Assembly: GCA_947311845.1 (NCBI GenBank)
Contig: CAMZMU010000027.1
Coordinates: 45,184,053-45,248,052, forward strand
Direction: 5' to 3'
From: Poa pratensis
Taxonomy: Eukaryota > Streptophyta > Magnoliopsida > Poales > Poaceae
DNA length: 64,000 bases
Under the pieces are notes generated by a model. The model searched no databases, was not told the origin of the DNA, and saw only the letters and a list, made by a program, of their open reading frames with translations. Shown here one piece after another: positions 24,631-36,419 of the stretch. The position numbers and the translations under genes were made by a program. Every line of letters begins with the position of its first letter. The first letter of the stretch is position 1.

Positions 24631-25436
24631 ATGGCACAACGTCCTCCGCTCCCTCAAATCGAAGCCACCCCAGGGACCCACTCGACAACCTCTGATCGGG
24701 AGAAATCCCATACATCTAAAGTTTTACCCAAGAAAGCTATAGACAAACACAGGTGTTACACTTGTAAGGAGCGTGGACATCCGTCATGGAAGTGCCCCTT
24801 AAGTACCCCAGCAAGTGGGGACTACCACAAGGAAAGGCATGTAGTCAGTGCGGAAGGGGTGGACATCAGGCGAGTCAATGCCCCGGCAGTTGCCTCCATT
24901 GTTTCAACAAGCATCCACTCGGCAAGTGCCCAACCGCTAGCGCCACTTGCTACCTATGCGAAGGAATTGATCATTTTCCGGCTAATTGTTCTATGGAGTT
25001 CATAGTAGACGCAGTAAAGGATGCCCAAGAGAAGATTGCTCAGCATGCCACCACGCGCCCCACTACTTCAACCTTTGGGTTGAGCGGAAGTGGGTATCGT
25101 CCTCCGCTACCAGCTCCACCTGGACTTATCTGCTACACCTGTGGTCAGGCTGGCCACTACTTCAGGGATTGCCCTCAGAAGGCACCTCCCACGGGAACTC
25201 CTGCACGCGCCCCCGCCCCGCCAGCTGGCAAGGCTGGACCTATTGTGCGTCGTGGCCTGAACCACGTCTCTGCTGAAGAAGCTGAAGAAGATTCCGGTGT
25301 CCTTATGGGTGAGCTACTAATCAACAATAATCTTGCTACAGTTTTGTTTGACTCTGCTGCATCTCTCCCTTTTGGGGCATGGTTATCACAACTGAGTAAT
25401 AACCAGTGCATCTGCAACATCTTGGGATTCTCCTGA
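24631..25436 (+). pseudogene. Five-zinc-knuckle Gag-like protein, frameshifted copy (element A, unit 2)
   Basis: Homologue of 3790-4419. A one-base loss in the C-run near 24797 separates the start and first knuckle (frame of 24631) from the other four (frame 24786-25436). This copy keeps the full fifth knuckle (CYTCGQAGHYFRDC) and the C-run near 25212 that unit 1 has lost. It therefore runs on in frame into a protease-like segment (MGELLINNNLATVLFDSAAS) before a stop at 25434. The two units carry different single-base lesions, so their common source had a longer intact frame. In the protease-like motif the usual Gly after Asp-Ser is Ala, so activity is doubtful. Confidence 0.7.
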
Positions 25437-27673
25437 GCAAGTTTCTTACTCTGATCTGCTTTCCGACCCTTGTCTGTCAGTTGGCAGTAAAGTTTTATCG
25501 TGCGTTGGTATGTTCCGATGCAAGTTACTCTTGTGGTCCGTCAAGATTTTCCCCTTCGTCTTGTTTGGAGAAATAACTCTAGTACCTTGTCCACTTCCCG
25601 GACCTGGTCAAAGAATTGTAATCTTCGGAATGAGGGCCTCGTTTAGCTTTTGTTCTGCTCCATCTTAGAGTGTCACACTCTTTATATCGAGGGGTCGTGC
25701 TGAGTATCATGATCATCTCGATGAAGTGATGCTCTTATACTTTGTTACTCTATGTTCTCCGAGTGACTTGTTACTCCAGAATGATGAGACGTGAGTAGTA
25801 ATGTAGCTATCGAATATTCTTAGCAGTTCTTAATGTGCGGAAATCCAGGGATATCCATTGCCCTCCTTAGCATGATTGGTTAGCCAATCAATAAGCTGAG
25901 TTTGACAGTGCTACCAAGTCCGTTTTCTTCGGTGCACTTTCGGTCAAAGAGCTAGGTTTGTGCCGAAGCTCCCAAGACCACTTCGTGTGCCTTGAAAGGC
26001 ATGATCCTCTCTTGAACTCAAGATCCACCGGTATGTCGTGATATCCTATATGTGGATCGTGATATTTTGGAGGTCTTTCCAGAAGTATCGCCAGGTTGTC
26101 ACCTGACCGTGATGTTGAGCTTATGAGTAAGCTGGTTCTCGGAACAACTCCTTTCTCCAAGAAAATTGTGCTGGATGTCCAGAATTATTCGGTCGAGCTT
26201 AAACAACTTGGAGAGTTGAAAGACAAGAGCTCTATCCCGACATAGTTCCTTTTCAAAGGGATGTCTAGTCTGTCAGTGTTGAAGCTAGGTGGTATCTCCT
26301 TTGTGGATACGCTATCCTACAAATCTCTGATTTGAGTTGGGCTATCGTCAAATCAAACTCAACCTACCTACCTGAATGTGTTAGTCTGACCAATACTTAT
26401 GCCTCGTTCTGTTGAAATATGAGTCTACCGTCTTGGAGTATCTGGATAAGTTTGTGGTTGAGCCCATCAACTACCTTCTTATCTTCTCCATGTTTGAGGA
26501 GATTCATATCGGATATTGGGCGTCAGCATTGGAAACTTGTTGGAACTAACTTTGTGTCTTCACAAGGTATGTGTTCTGGAGTTAGAAGTGGCTTTTCTGG
26601 TTCACGTGCAATTGCTGAAAGATGTCGCCGTGGATCTGAGTGAATTGTCTGGTTTCCTCGGAATCATTTCAACTCGATCAAGCATGTGTAGAATATTCTC
26701 GGAATGGTATGTTGTTACCTCCATTCCTTCAGAATCTAGTCTATGCATCCAAGCCACTAGTTGAATTGTTCCAGAAAGGGAGGAAGTCTGAGAACTTCTT
26801 CGTCTTCTTTGGTGTTTCCCCACAAGAACTCAATCGTGTCTCGTTGCAAGTAAATCAAGTAGGGCAGCTGTCTTCTGACAAGTTGCTAATCCTTGAGTTT
26901 CGCAATCTCGTTCCTCCTTTGGAGTTTGACCTTGTAGTCCCACTCTTGGGGTCCTAGCAATTGTAAGCCGTTGTATGATTTGCAAAGATTCCCCATTCGT
27001 ACCATTGGAGTCTGAACTATCTACACACCTGACCAGATCTTAACCTCAATCAGAAGCGATAGTTGGTGATCCTCAAGAAGCTTGTTCCCGATGTCTAGAA
27101 ATTCAAGAAGTTCTTCCGATACTACCGTTTGCGGAGTTTCTAAAGTTCTCGCGGTCGATCTTCCCGACCCTTCTTCTGTGATCCGAAATGCTCCTCCGTG
27201 AGGAAAGTTCTACTCAAGCTGTTTGGTAGAAATTTGCCTCTTCATCTGTTGGAATCGTATTTCAACACTCTCCCTCAGAGATTTAAGGCCTTATGCAAAG
27301 TTCATATTCTGAATCTTTGAGAAACAATGGTCTACCAACTGGAAACTCCTATCAATCTCCCTTCACCCGCTTGTGTCTCCTAACTGTCAATTCAAGGGAT
27401 GCTTGAAGTTCCATCCTAAGATTATACTAGGAGGTACTCGGTCGTTGTATCTTCCCCAAGATCCATCCTTCCAGTGAGGTTCCCTTCTTTTCCTATGGTG
27501 TACGTTGATAGTGACCTCGAGTGTAGCCGATGAAGATCTTCAGGATGCCCTCGATCAACCTCTCGAGAAAGGAGCCACCTGAAGCGAGAAGATCGTGTAG
27601 TACCGTTGTAACCCTTTTCCCTCTTTCCTACTATAAGAATCTCGGGACGAGATTCCTGTAAGGAGGGTAGAGT
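25437..27673 (+). pseudogene. Decayed pol remnant (element A, unit 2)
   Basis: Uninterrupted version of 4420-5609 plus 19334-20566. Pieces of RT remain (DRDVEL and LGTTPFSKK near 26110-26160, LDKFVVEP near 26440) among many stops. It ends with a polypurine tract at 27660-27673. No integrase or chromodomain can be read. Confidence 0.65.
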
Positions 27674-30600
27674 TGTAACAGCCCAAAGTTTGAGAACCTA
27701 AAAACCCGAATAAAATTTTCGCTTTTGTGTTGCATTGCATCATGGCATCCAAATTCAACTTGCTAAACAACACACAAATGGTTTTGGCACCATTTGAAAA
27801 CAAATGCCAAACTGTTTCAATTACAAATCCAAATCAATGGAAGTGTTCAAACTTGCAAAACAAAGTTATCTTGGCATCTTATATTTGTCAAGGGAGTTTC
27901 AAGAGATCAAAATTAATATTTTTCACTTGCTTAAAAATCCTAAAGTAGTAACATTTTGATTTTTTGCAAAATGCTCTACTTTAAACCTCTATGAACAAAA
28001 GTGGTCCAAACTAATTTATTTTGAATTGCCAATTTTGTGGTGCTTCTACTTGTTAGTGGGAGGCTACTGGATTTTTCTCAGAATTTAATAAAATGTTTTG
28101 GTGCCCTACTAAAATTCCTGAAAAGCCACTGGATTTAAAAAGGAACAGCACAGGGACCAATCCGTGATGAACTTAAAAGTTCCAGGGGGCTATGTGTAAT
28201 TTCTGCATCTCTTCCCTGTAGCGACCGAGGCAAGCACGCCCGCGCTGGCGCCATGGTCGCGCCGCACCGCCGTGCGCGCGCCCGGGTCCCCGGCTCTCCT
28301 CTGCCTGCAAGGAGGAGAAGAAGAGCACGCACGCGAGCTCCACCTGCCCTACTCACCCCATCCCCGAGTTGTTTCTTCCCCGTTTTCTCCTCTCCCCTTG
28401 CTCCTCCCGAGCCGTGACCTAGCCACCATGGCTGCCGCCGGTCGCCGTTGATTGGGGCCTCCCCGCGCGAATCGCCGGCCACCCGCAGGTCCGCCGCGCC
28501 GTCCTCTACTACCGCGTCTGAGGAATCGCGCCGAGCCACGCCGAATCGACCTCGCCGTCTCCGTTCCCCCACACGGCCGTCCGCGGCTCCGCCGCCCGTT
28601 CTCGTCGCCGTCGAGCCCTCCCCTACCTCACCGTCTGCACCAACGCATTCGTGGTGAGCTGCCGCCCCCTAGCCCCTCTCTCTTCTCCCCTCCCGCGCTG
28701 CTTCCTCGCTCTGGTCCACGCCGTCGCCGTGGTTCGTCGCCGTTCACGCGCGACCGGTCGCAGAGCCGGTCGAACCGGCCTCGAGGCCGATCGTCTCGGG
28801 CCGTTAACCGGCCTTGGGCCGGCCCTAACCGGGCCACGAGCCGGAGCTCTCTGCCGCCTGCCCGGCCTGCTAGCCGGCCCAGCCGGGCTGGAAACCGCTG
28901 AGCAGATTTTTCCTGCTGCTTTTCTTTTTCTTTTTCCCTCGATAGCGCATGCTCCCCGCTACTCTCTCGCGATGCTAGGTTATCGAACTCCGACGATTCC
29001 ACTAGTTCCTTCTTCTCTCGACCTCGAGTAATTAAGTTTTGTTGCTGTTAAGAATAACTTCATTAAATATTAAATTTAAAAGAGGAAATTAATAAAAGTG
29101 AGAACTTCTTATCGGGACCTCAGAAAATTGTGTTTCTTATACCAAAATGTTCAGAAAATATGAATCACTCAGAATCATCACCATCATGCATAATTGATCA
29201 CCACTGCAATAATGTACCTTTAGTAGCACTAGAATCATTAAGTTTTAATATGGGGTTATTCCAAATAATGCAAATAATATAATGGGGACCCCATTTAACT
29301 TGTTGATCATGTTCAAAGCTTCTAGGGTGCATTTAAAATGCCATATCATAATTTTGTATGCATTGCACAATTGCCATGTTTGATTGTTGTTTTTGCTTTC
29401 CGGTGTGTTTGCTCTCCGGTAGATCACGAGTTCGGAGGTGAGCATCATTACTCCGACGAGCAGTTTGACTACTCCGCTCAACGAGGCAAGCGTATTCCCC
29501 CCTCTGAGCATATCTGATCCTATGTTTCCGCAAATATTTTCTCCACTATAATATTGCATGCGGTTCTAAATGTCAATTTTCTTGGATTAGAGTATCCTAT
29601 AGTTGCATTAAGATTCTGATGCCAATACCTGTTTCCCTCTATTATCCATAGGATTGTATTGTTGGCCGAGATACTTACTATGCTATGTTGATGCTTAGCC
29701 ATGCTTAGTTAATTGCATAGCTATAACGATGGATGGTTCATGTTGGAAACAGTGATGAGATGAGAATGATGGTCCTAGAAAGTCCTTAACGAGGGAGAAG
29801 TCGACACCGCTCCCACACCAGCCGGCTTTCCATGGAAGAGAGCTAATTGTACAGGCAATGGGATGGACGGTACGCGTGGCAAACATTGTACACCCCTGCA
29901 GGGTAAATATTTTCGAAAAGCCATGTCCGCGGTTATGGACGAACTTGGGAAGTGAAGGTAAGATCATAGAATAACTTGAACGGAATGATTAAAAACTGGG
30001 TACTAGAGGTACCACTCAAGATTGCAAGGTTGACTTCCTCGAGGGTGATTCGGGGAGGTGCCTTGGTGAAACAGGTACTGTGGTTGATGGTTGGTGATGA
30101 GAAATGTGAATGAAAGAAAAGAGTCACTTCTTACCCCCCCTTTTTAAAATACTCTGATTAGTCGATGCCATTGAGTTATGTTTTCATAAATAAATCAGCT
30201 TATGCAAAACAGCCATAAAACTTTGAAAGCCTCATCGAGCTAAAGCTCTATATATAATCTTGCGAGTTCGTCGAACTCAACGTCGTTTGTTTGTTTCAGA
30301 GGAGGACTTCACCGACCACAATGGTGGGTTCTTTGTGGACGTCGACGAGTAGTCTGGGGTTCCCAGGTGGCAGTTTGGGACATCCCGGAACAGCTGGAGC
30401 TTGGATGTTTATGTGTAGGCCTCTTAGGCCATAATTTGGTTCTTTTTATTTAGAACAACCTAATTGCTTCCGCTTGATGTAATGTTGGGTCTGTGACCTC
30501 TGGTTGTCATTTGCTATCTTTCTCTATTATAAGAGTTGAACTATAATGATTTGTGTCGTAGAGTCTGTGATGTGCCAGTTGTTCCACAAGTCTTGATCTC

Positions 30601-30786
30601 TCTATTATGCTTTGATAGTTGAGCCTGTGTTAAGGCATCAATTGGGGTGTTGTGTTGCCGGTGATCAATTCGAGCAACGCCTGCCAAAGGTTTTGGCCGG
30701 GGATTGGTAAACCCGTAACCTCCGGTTGTATCGCTTAACCGGTGACACTCAGCATCACTGTATAGCAGTCAGGTCGGGGCGCCACA
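27674..30786 (+). repeat. Element A LTR, copy 3 (3' LTR, internal deletion)
   Basis: 3113 bp. Compared with copy 2 it lacks about 338 bp (equivalent to about 22676-23013), with breakpoints in a short GATGRT match. It also has many one-base deletions. It ends GCCACA at 30786, where element F sequence begins. Confidence 0.92.
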
Positions 30787-31667
30787 GCCACGCAAGGTGG
30801 CAACTACAACGCCATCATGGATCCAACCACCTGGCTGAACAATTACGAGATGGATGAGCATTTTGAACGCCTCAGAGGAAATATGTGCAAGGTACCTCAA
30901 CATGATGCTAGAAGGTGCAGCGCACATATGGCTGCAAAATTTGCCTCCCAACTCCATAAATACTTGGGAGGAACTGAAGGATGCCTTCGTTAAAAACTTC
31001 CAAGGAACTTGCAAACGACTCTGCAATATAGAAGACCTCGAGCGTTGCGTCCAGAAGGAAGGCGAGTCAAGTCGCCATTGGATGAAAAGGGTGGCAGAGA
31101 TAATACACTCCTCAGATATATACCACCAAGCTCAGCCGTCCTGGTAATTGAGAAAAACTGCAAGTTTGAGCCGCTGATTCATAAGCTGGGTCGCATGAAA
31201 GATAAAGTCAAGAGCCTCAGCGAGGTAATGGCTGCGGCTAACAAATATGCCGGTTCGGATAAAACCAGAGACGCGTCAGACAGAGAGGAAAAGGAGGTTG
31301 CTGCCAAAGGAAAGAAAAACTCCAACAAGCCCCAGCAGCAGCAAACAAGTCACAACAACGCGAATCAAACAAACGCAAAACGAAGATGGTCACTCAGGGC
31401 TCGTCGCCAATACGCGTGGAGGATTCAGAGGCCAGCGAGGAAGGGGTCGAGGATACGGCTCCCGTCCAATCAATATGCAAGAAGTTTTTAATCGGCCGTG
31501 CGACCTTCATGCAACAGGTGATGGACGACCAGCGGACCATACCAAGGCACAATGCAACTACTACAAGAAGTGGAAAGAGAAAGCCAGCATAACAGGGGAA
31601 ATTCCCACGAAGGAAACCCTGCTACGGCTCATGACGCAAATGTTGGGCAGCACAGCACGAAACCACC
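30787..31667 (+). pseudogene. Element F gag fragment
   Basis: Starts in mid-gene beside element A. The capsid core is clear (NMMLEGAAHIWLQNLPPNS, TWEELKDAFVKNFQGTCKR, then GESSRHWMKRVAEIIHSSD), followed by VIEKNCKFEPLIHKLGR in another frame. A lysine- and glutamine-rich linker and a GRGRG-containing C-terminal part follow in a third. Phase changes lie near 30850, 31135 and 31385. It is cut at 31667 by element C. Confidence 0.8.
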
Positions 31668-33263
31668 TGATGACGTGAAACACACGTTCGTTGGGAGACC
31701 CCAAGAGGAAGGTATGATGTAGTCAGCAGCAAGTTTTCCCTCAGAAAGAAACCAAGGTTATCGAACCAGTAGGAGCAGCAACTCTTCAGAAGGTTGTCAA
31801 CGGCGCCAGAAAAATAGCTGTCGCAGGGAGTCTGGACTGTTGACGTGGAATCTGCACACAACACAATCAAACTACTTTGCCCCAACGAAACAGTGAGGTT
31901 GTCAATCTCACTGGCTTGCTGAAAACAAAGGATTAAACGTATGGTGTGGAAAATGAGTATTAAATTGCAGAGAATGAAAAAGGAACAGTTTGCAGTTTGT
32001 GGTTGTTTAATCAGTGTAAAAGAATGGACCGGGGTCCACAGTTCACTAGTGGTGTCTCTCCATAAAAGATAACTAACATGTTGGGTGAACAAATTACAGC
32101 TGGGCAATTGACGAATAGTGAGCGCATGACAATGCATATACATGACATGTTGACTACTATGATATTTAATTGGGCATTACGACATAATACATAGACCGTT
32201 ATCCAACAGCATCTATGACTAATAATCCACCGCCGGGTTGTCATCCGAGTCCCCCGTTGGTATTAAGTTGCAAGCAACGGATAATTGCATTAAGTAAAGT
32301 GCGTAATGTAAACAAACACATATGCCGTGGACATAGCATCGTTAGGTTATCCCTAGTGGCAACAGCACATCCACAACCTTAGAACTTTCTGTCACTGTCC
32401 CAGGTTAAACGGAGACATGAACCCACTATCTAGCATAAATACTCTCTCTTGGAGTTACAAGCATCTACTTGGCCAAAGCATCTACGAGTAACGGAAAGCA
32501 TGCAAGATCTTAAATAACATATAAGATAGATTGATAATCAACTTGACATAATATTCAATATTCATCGGATCCCAGCAAACACAACATGTAGCATTACAAT
32601 AATATGATCTTGATCATGTAGGGCAGCTCACAAGATCTAAACATGATGGCACAAAGTGGAGAGACAACCATCTAGCTACTGCTATGGACCCGTAGTCCAA
32701 GGATGAACTACTCACGCATCACTCCGGAGGCAGGCATGGCGATGTAGAAGCCTCCGGTGACGATTCCCCTCTCCGGCAGGGTGCCGGGAAGAGGTTCTGA
32801 ACCCTCCCGAGCTAGGGTTGACGACGGCGGCGTCTCTGGAACTTTTCGTGGATATTTGCTCAGGTACTTAGGGTTTTCGCGTCGGGGGGAATAAGTAGGC
32901 GAAAGGGCGGCGGCTGCGGACCCCCGAGGGGCCCACACCACCCTAGGGCGCGGCAGAGGGGGGCCCGCGCCCTAGGTGCGTGTGGCCTCCTGGTGGCCCT
33001 CCTCTGCTGCTCCTTCGCTCCGTCAGGTGTTCTGGAAAAATAGGGACCCCCGTGTAGTTTCGTCCAATTCCGAGAATATTTCCAGACTAGCTTTTCTGGA
33101 ATACAAAAACAGCAGAAAACAGGAACTGGCACTTCGGCATCTTGTTAATAGGTTAGTCCCAAAAAATGTATAAAAGTGATATAAAGTAGATGCAAAACAT
33201 GTAGCAATTGGTATAAAACAAGCATGGAACATCAAAAATTATAGATACGTTTGAGACGTATCA
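31668..33263 (-). repeat. Element C LTR, left copy (3' LTR in element orientation)
   Basis: 1596 bp, over 99% like 38227-39821 by eye. On the minus strand it starts TGATACGTCTCAAACGTATC, an inverted-repeat terminus, and ends CGTCATCA. GC-rich open frames around 32700-33130 are not called as genes. Confidence 0.95.
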
Positions 33264-35926
33264 GCATCCCCAAGCTTAGTTCCTACTCGTCCTCGAGTAG
33301 GTAAACGATAAAAACAAAATAATTTTTGAGGTGACATGCTACTATCATAATCTTGATCATATAATATTGCAAGGCACATGTAAATGAATGAAGTGATCCA
33401 AGTCAATGGTCTATAATTTGCTACAAATAGATAATGAGTAAACAATGAATCACACAAGCTAAACGTTTTCATGAATAGTACTTTCGAGACAAGCATCAAA
33501 CAGTTTTGCATAAGTGTTAACTCATAAAGCAATAGTTTCTAATAAAAGGTATTTAATCAACACAAAGGAAGAATTTAGTTTCAGCATTTGCTTCAACTTT
33601 CAACATATTTATCTCATGGATATTGTCAACACAAAGTAGTATAACAAGTCCAATACATTGCATATAACGCATGTTGTAACAAAGTTGACACTAGTGTTTG
33701 CTTGTGGAAGACAGAAAGAATAGGAAAACTGACTCAACATAAAAGTAAAAGAAAGGCCCTTCGCAGAGGGAAGCAGGGATTAAATCATGTGCTAGAGCTT
33801 TTAGGTTTTTGAAAGCATATAGAGATTGCATAAAATATTTGATACTCCTCCCAACCTTGCTAACACAAGCCATGGCTAACCGAATCCTCGGGTGCCTTCC
33901 ATCAATCACATACCATGGAGGAGTATCTATTTTTGAGAGGTGTTTGTTAATTGTCAACGAATGGTAGCGGGTGAGAACAGTATTCTACCTGTCGAACGGA
34001 CTTTTAAGAGCGGCTCCCATGAAGGACGTTATTTCTACCAGCAAGGCAGATCATCCCTCTTTCTCTTTGGTTTACACACATTCAGGTATTTCACTGTTTG
34101 TCATTGCTTACTGATGAATCAGGGCAAAAGTGTGAAGAGAATTAATTGGTTAAAGTTGTAATTAATTGGGACTGGGCACCCCGTTGCCAGCTCTTTTTGC
34201 AAGTTATTGGATAAGCGGATGTATATGCCACTAGTCCAGGTGTAAAAGTCCACTCGACAAATAGAATAAAGAATAACCACACTAATTCCTCATGAGCTAG
34301 TAAACATTGACACAAAAAGGGAATAATAACATTTTGAATAATTTAAAGGTAGCACATGAAAAATTTACTTGGAGTGGCAAGGAAATACCACATATAGGTA
34401 GTTATGGTGGACACAAATGGCATGGATTTTGGCTCAAGGATTTGGATGCACGAGAAGCATTCCCTCTCAGTACAGAGTTTAGGCTAGCAAGGTTATGTAA
34501 GCAAACAAGAATATCAACCCGTACACCAAGTTTTATATGACAAACATATTGCAAACGTTATAAGACTTCATACCGTCTTCCTTGTTAACCAAACCCTGTT
34601 ATTAGAAAATATCTAGACCTTAGAGGTACCACCGATGCAAACCAAATTTTCAACAAGCTTTACGGTAGTTCTTCACTAATAGGCTTAACTCATGTGATGC
34701 ACAATTTAATCATGATCTACTTGTTAACTCAAAACAATTGACAAGCATCAAGTTATCCATTTTAGTGATCTACAAGATTAAGCAAGTTTTTCCTTATACC
34801 AATTACCACATGCAACATTTTCTGAACCAACCAAACACCAATCAATTTATTTCATCAACTCTCCAAACAAATATAAGTGAAGCAAGAGAGTACTTTCTAC
34901 AAAAGAAAGCTAATAGCTCTGACAAGAGATACATGAAAACAAGAGCTAAAAGCTGAACAGCGCTAGATATGAATACTCAACAAATATAAGTGAAGAATAG
35001 GAGTATTCTCATGAAAAAGCGGAGCGTGTCTCTCTCCCAATCAAGAATGCTAGGGTCCAGTCAAGCTTTATTGAAAATAAAAGTGCAATACTGAAAATAA
35101 AAGCACACAGACGCTCCAAGAAAAGCACATATGATGTGAAAGAATTAAAATATAGTTTCACTAGAGATGACCTGATAATTTTGACGATGAAGAAGGGGAT
35201 GCCTTGGGCATCCCCAAGCTTAGACGCTTGAGTCTTCTTGAAATATGCTGGGGAGATCCATGGGAGCCTCCCCAAGCTTAAGCTCTTCACTCTTCTTGAT
35301 CCTATTATATCATCCTTCTCTCTTGACCCTTGAAAACTTCCGTCACACCAAACTCAAAGTAGATCTCATTAGAGGGTTAGTGCATAATCAAAAATTCACA
35401 TGTTCTATAAAGACGCAATATGATTTGTTACTTTAAACATTAGCTACAGCCACTGATGTTATGTGAAGCTCTTCCACCCAAAAAAGAATTTCACTCAACA
35501 CTAGTAAAAGAGAGAATGCAAAAATAAAAAGGCATAATCTGTCTAAAACAGAACAGTCCGCAAAGACGAATTTTTTCGAGGCACTTACGACGCTCAGATC
35601 GAGAAACTCTGAACTAATGAAAGTTTCAGACATTCATAAAGATTACGCACAAAAATTTCAGATTTAATTAACAATCTGGTGATTTTAGGAATTTCGTACA
35701 GTGAACAGCAAAAATCTGTTTCTGCGCAGCAATCAAAATTAAGCATCATCTTATCATTAGAGGCTACTCTTGGCACAACAATGCGAGAAAATAAAGATAC
35801 AAAGGAGTTGCTACAGAAGTAAACAAACTCCTTGACTCAATAAAAGAAAAATTGCAGAAAAATAAAATGGGTTGCCTCCCATAAGCGCTTTTCTTTAACG
35901 CCTTTTAGCTAGGCACAAAGCATGCA
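33264..35926 (-). other. Element C 3' non-coding region
   Basis: Runs from the polypurine tract beside the left LTR (minus strand AAGCTTGGGGATGC, 33264-33277) to the protease. No long frame and no pol motif on either strand. Block 33931-34321 is almost identical to 46409-46799 in element E. A direct repeat of GCATCCCCAAGCTTAG reappears near 35207-35222. Confidence 0.8.
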
Positions 35927-36418
35927 TCAAGTATTACCAAGTGAAGAAGCATCAACATTGTAATTTGTTCGAACAATAGAATCATAAGGTGGCTTAATCT
36001 TCTTCCTAGGAAAGTGTTCCATACCTTTCTTGAGAGGAAATTGATATTTTATATTCCCTTCTTTCATATCAATAATAGCACCTACAGTCCTAAGAAAAGG
36101 TCTTCCCAGCACAATAGGGCATGATGGATTGCACTCAATATCCAAGACAATAAAATCAACGGGGACATAATTGTTGTTAACCATGATAAGAACATCATCA
36201 ATTCTTCCCAAAGGTTTTTTAATAGTAGAATCAACAAGGTGAACATCCAAGTAACAATTTTCCAAAGGTGCTAAATCAAGCATATCATATAATCTTTTAG
36301 GCATAACAGAAATACTAGCACCAAGGTCACACAAAGCATTGCAATCAAAGTCATTCAATTTCAATTTAATGATGGGCTCCCAACCATCTTCTAACTTCCT
36401 AGGGATAGAAGCTTCATG
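35927..36418 (-). pseudogene. Element C aspartic protease-like domain
   Basis: The frame reads KLNDFDCNALCDLGASISVMP, with the Athila-type active site D-L-G-A (Asp codon at 36328-36326), then PIVLGRPFLRTVGAIIDM, the second conserved protease motif. Upstream in the same phase is IPRKLEDGWEPIIKL, which continues gag in related elements. Here the gag frame stops at 36420 in a different phase, so one base separates them. It would cleave Gag precursors. Nothing of RT follows. Confidence 0.75.
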
Positions 36419-36419
36419 T

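Larger units (their letters stand above)
1..30786 (+). mobile_element. Compound non-autonomous Ty3/gypsy element A (LTR-internal-LTR-internal-LTR)
   Basis: Three direct LTR copies (1-3187, 20567-24028, 27674-30786) alternate with two internal regions (3188-5609 continued at 19334-20566, and 24029-27673). The middle LTR has a purine-rich tract on its left and a primer-binding site on its right, so it serves both units. The LTRs start TGTAACAGCCC and end GCGCCACA. The internal regions encode only a zinc-knuckle protein and scrambled remnants of protease and RT, so the family looks non-autonomous. The remnants resemble chromovirus pol. Unequal recombination between LTRs is the likely origin. About 277 bp of the first LTR lie left of the window, so the left target duplication cannot be checked. 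Element B is inserted in the first internal region. Confidence 0.85.
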
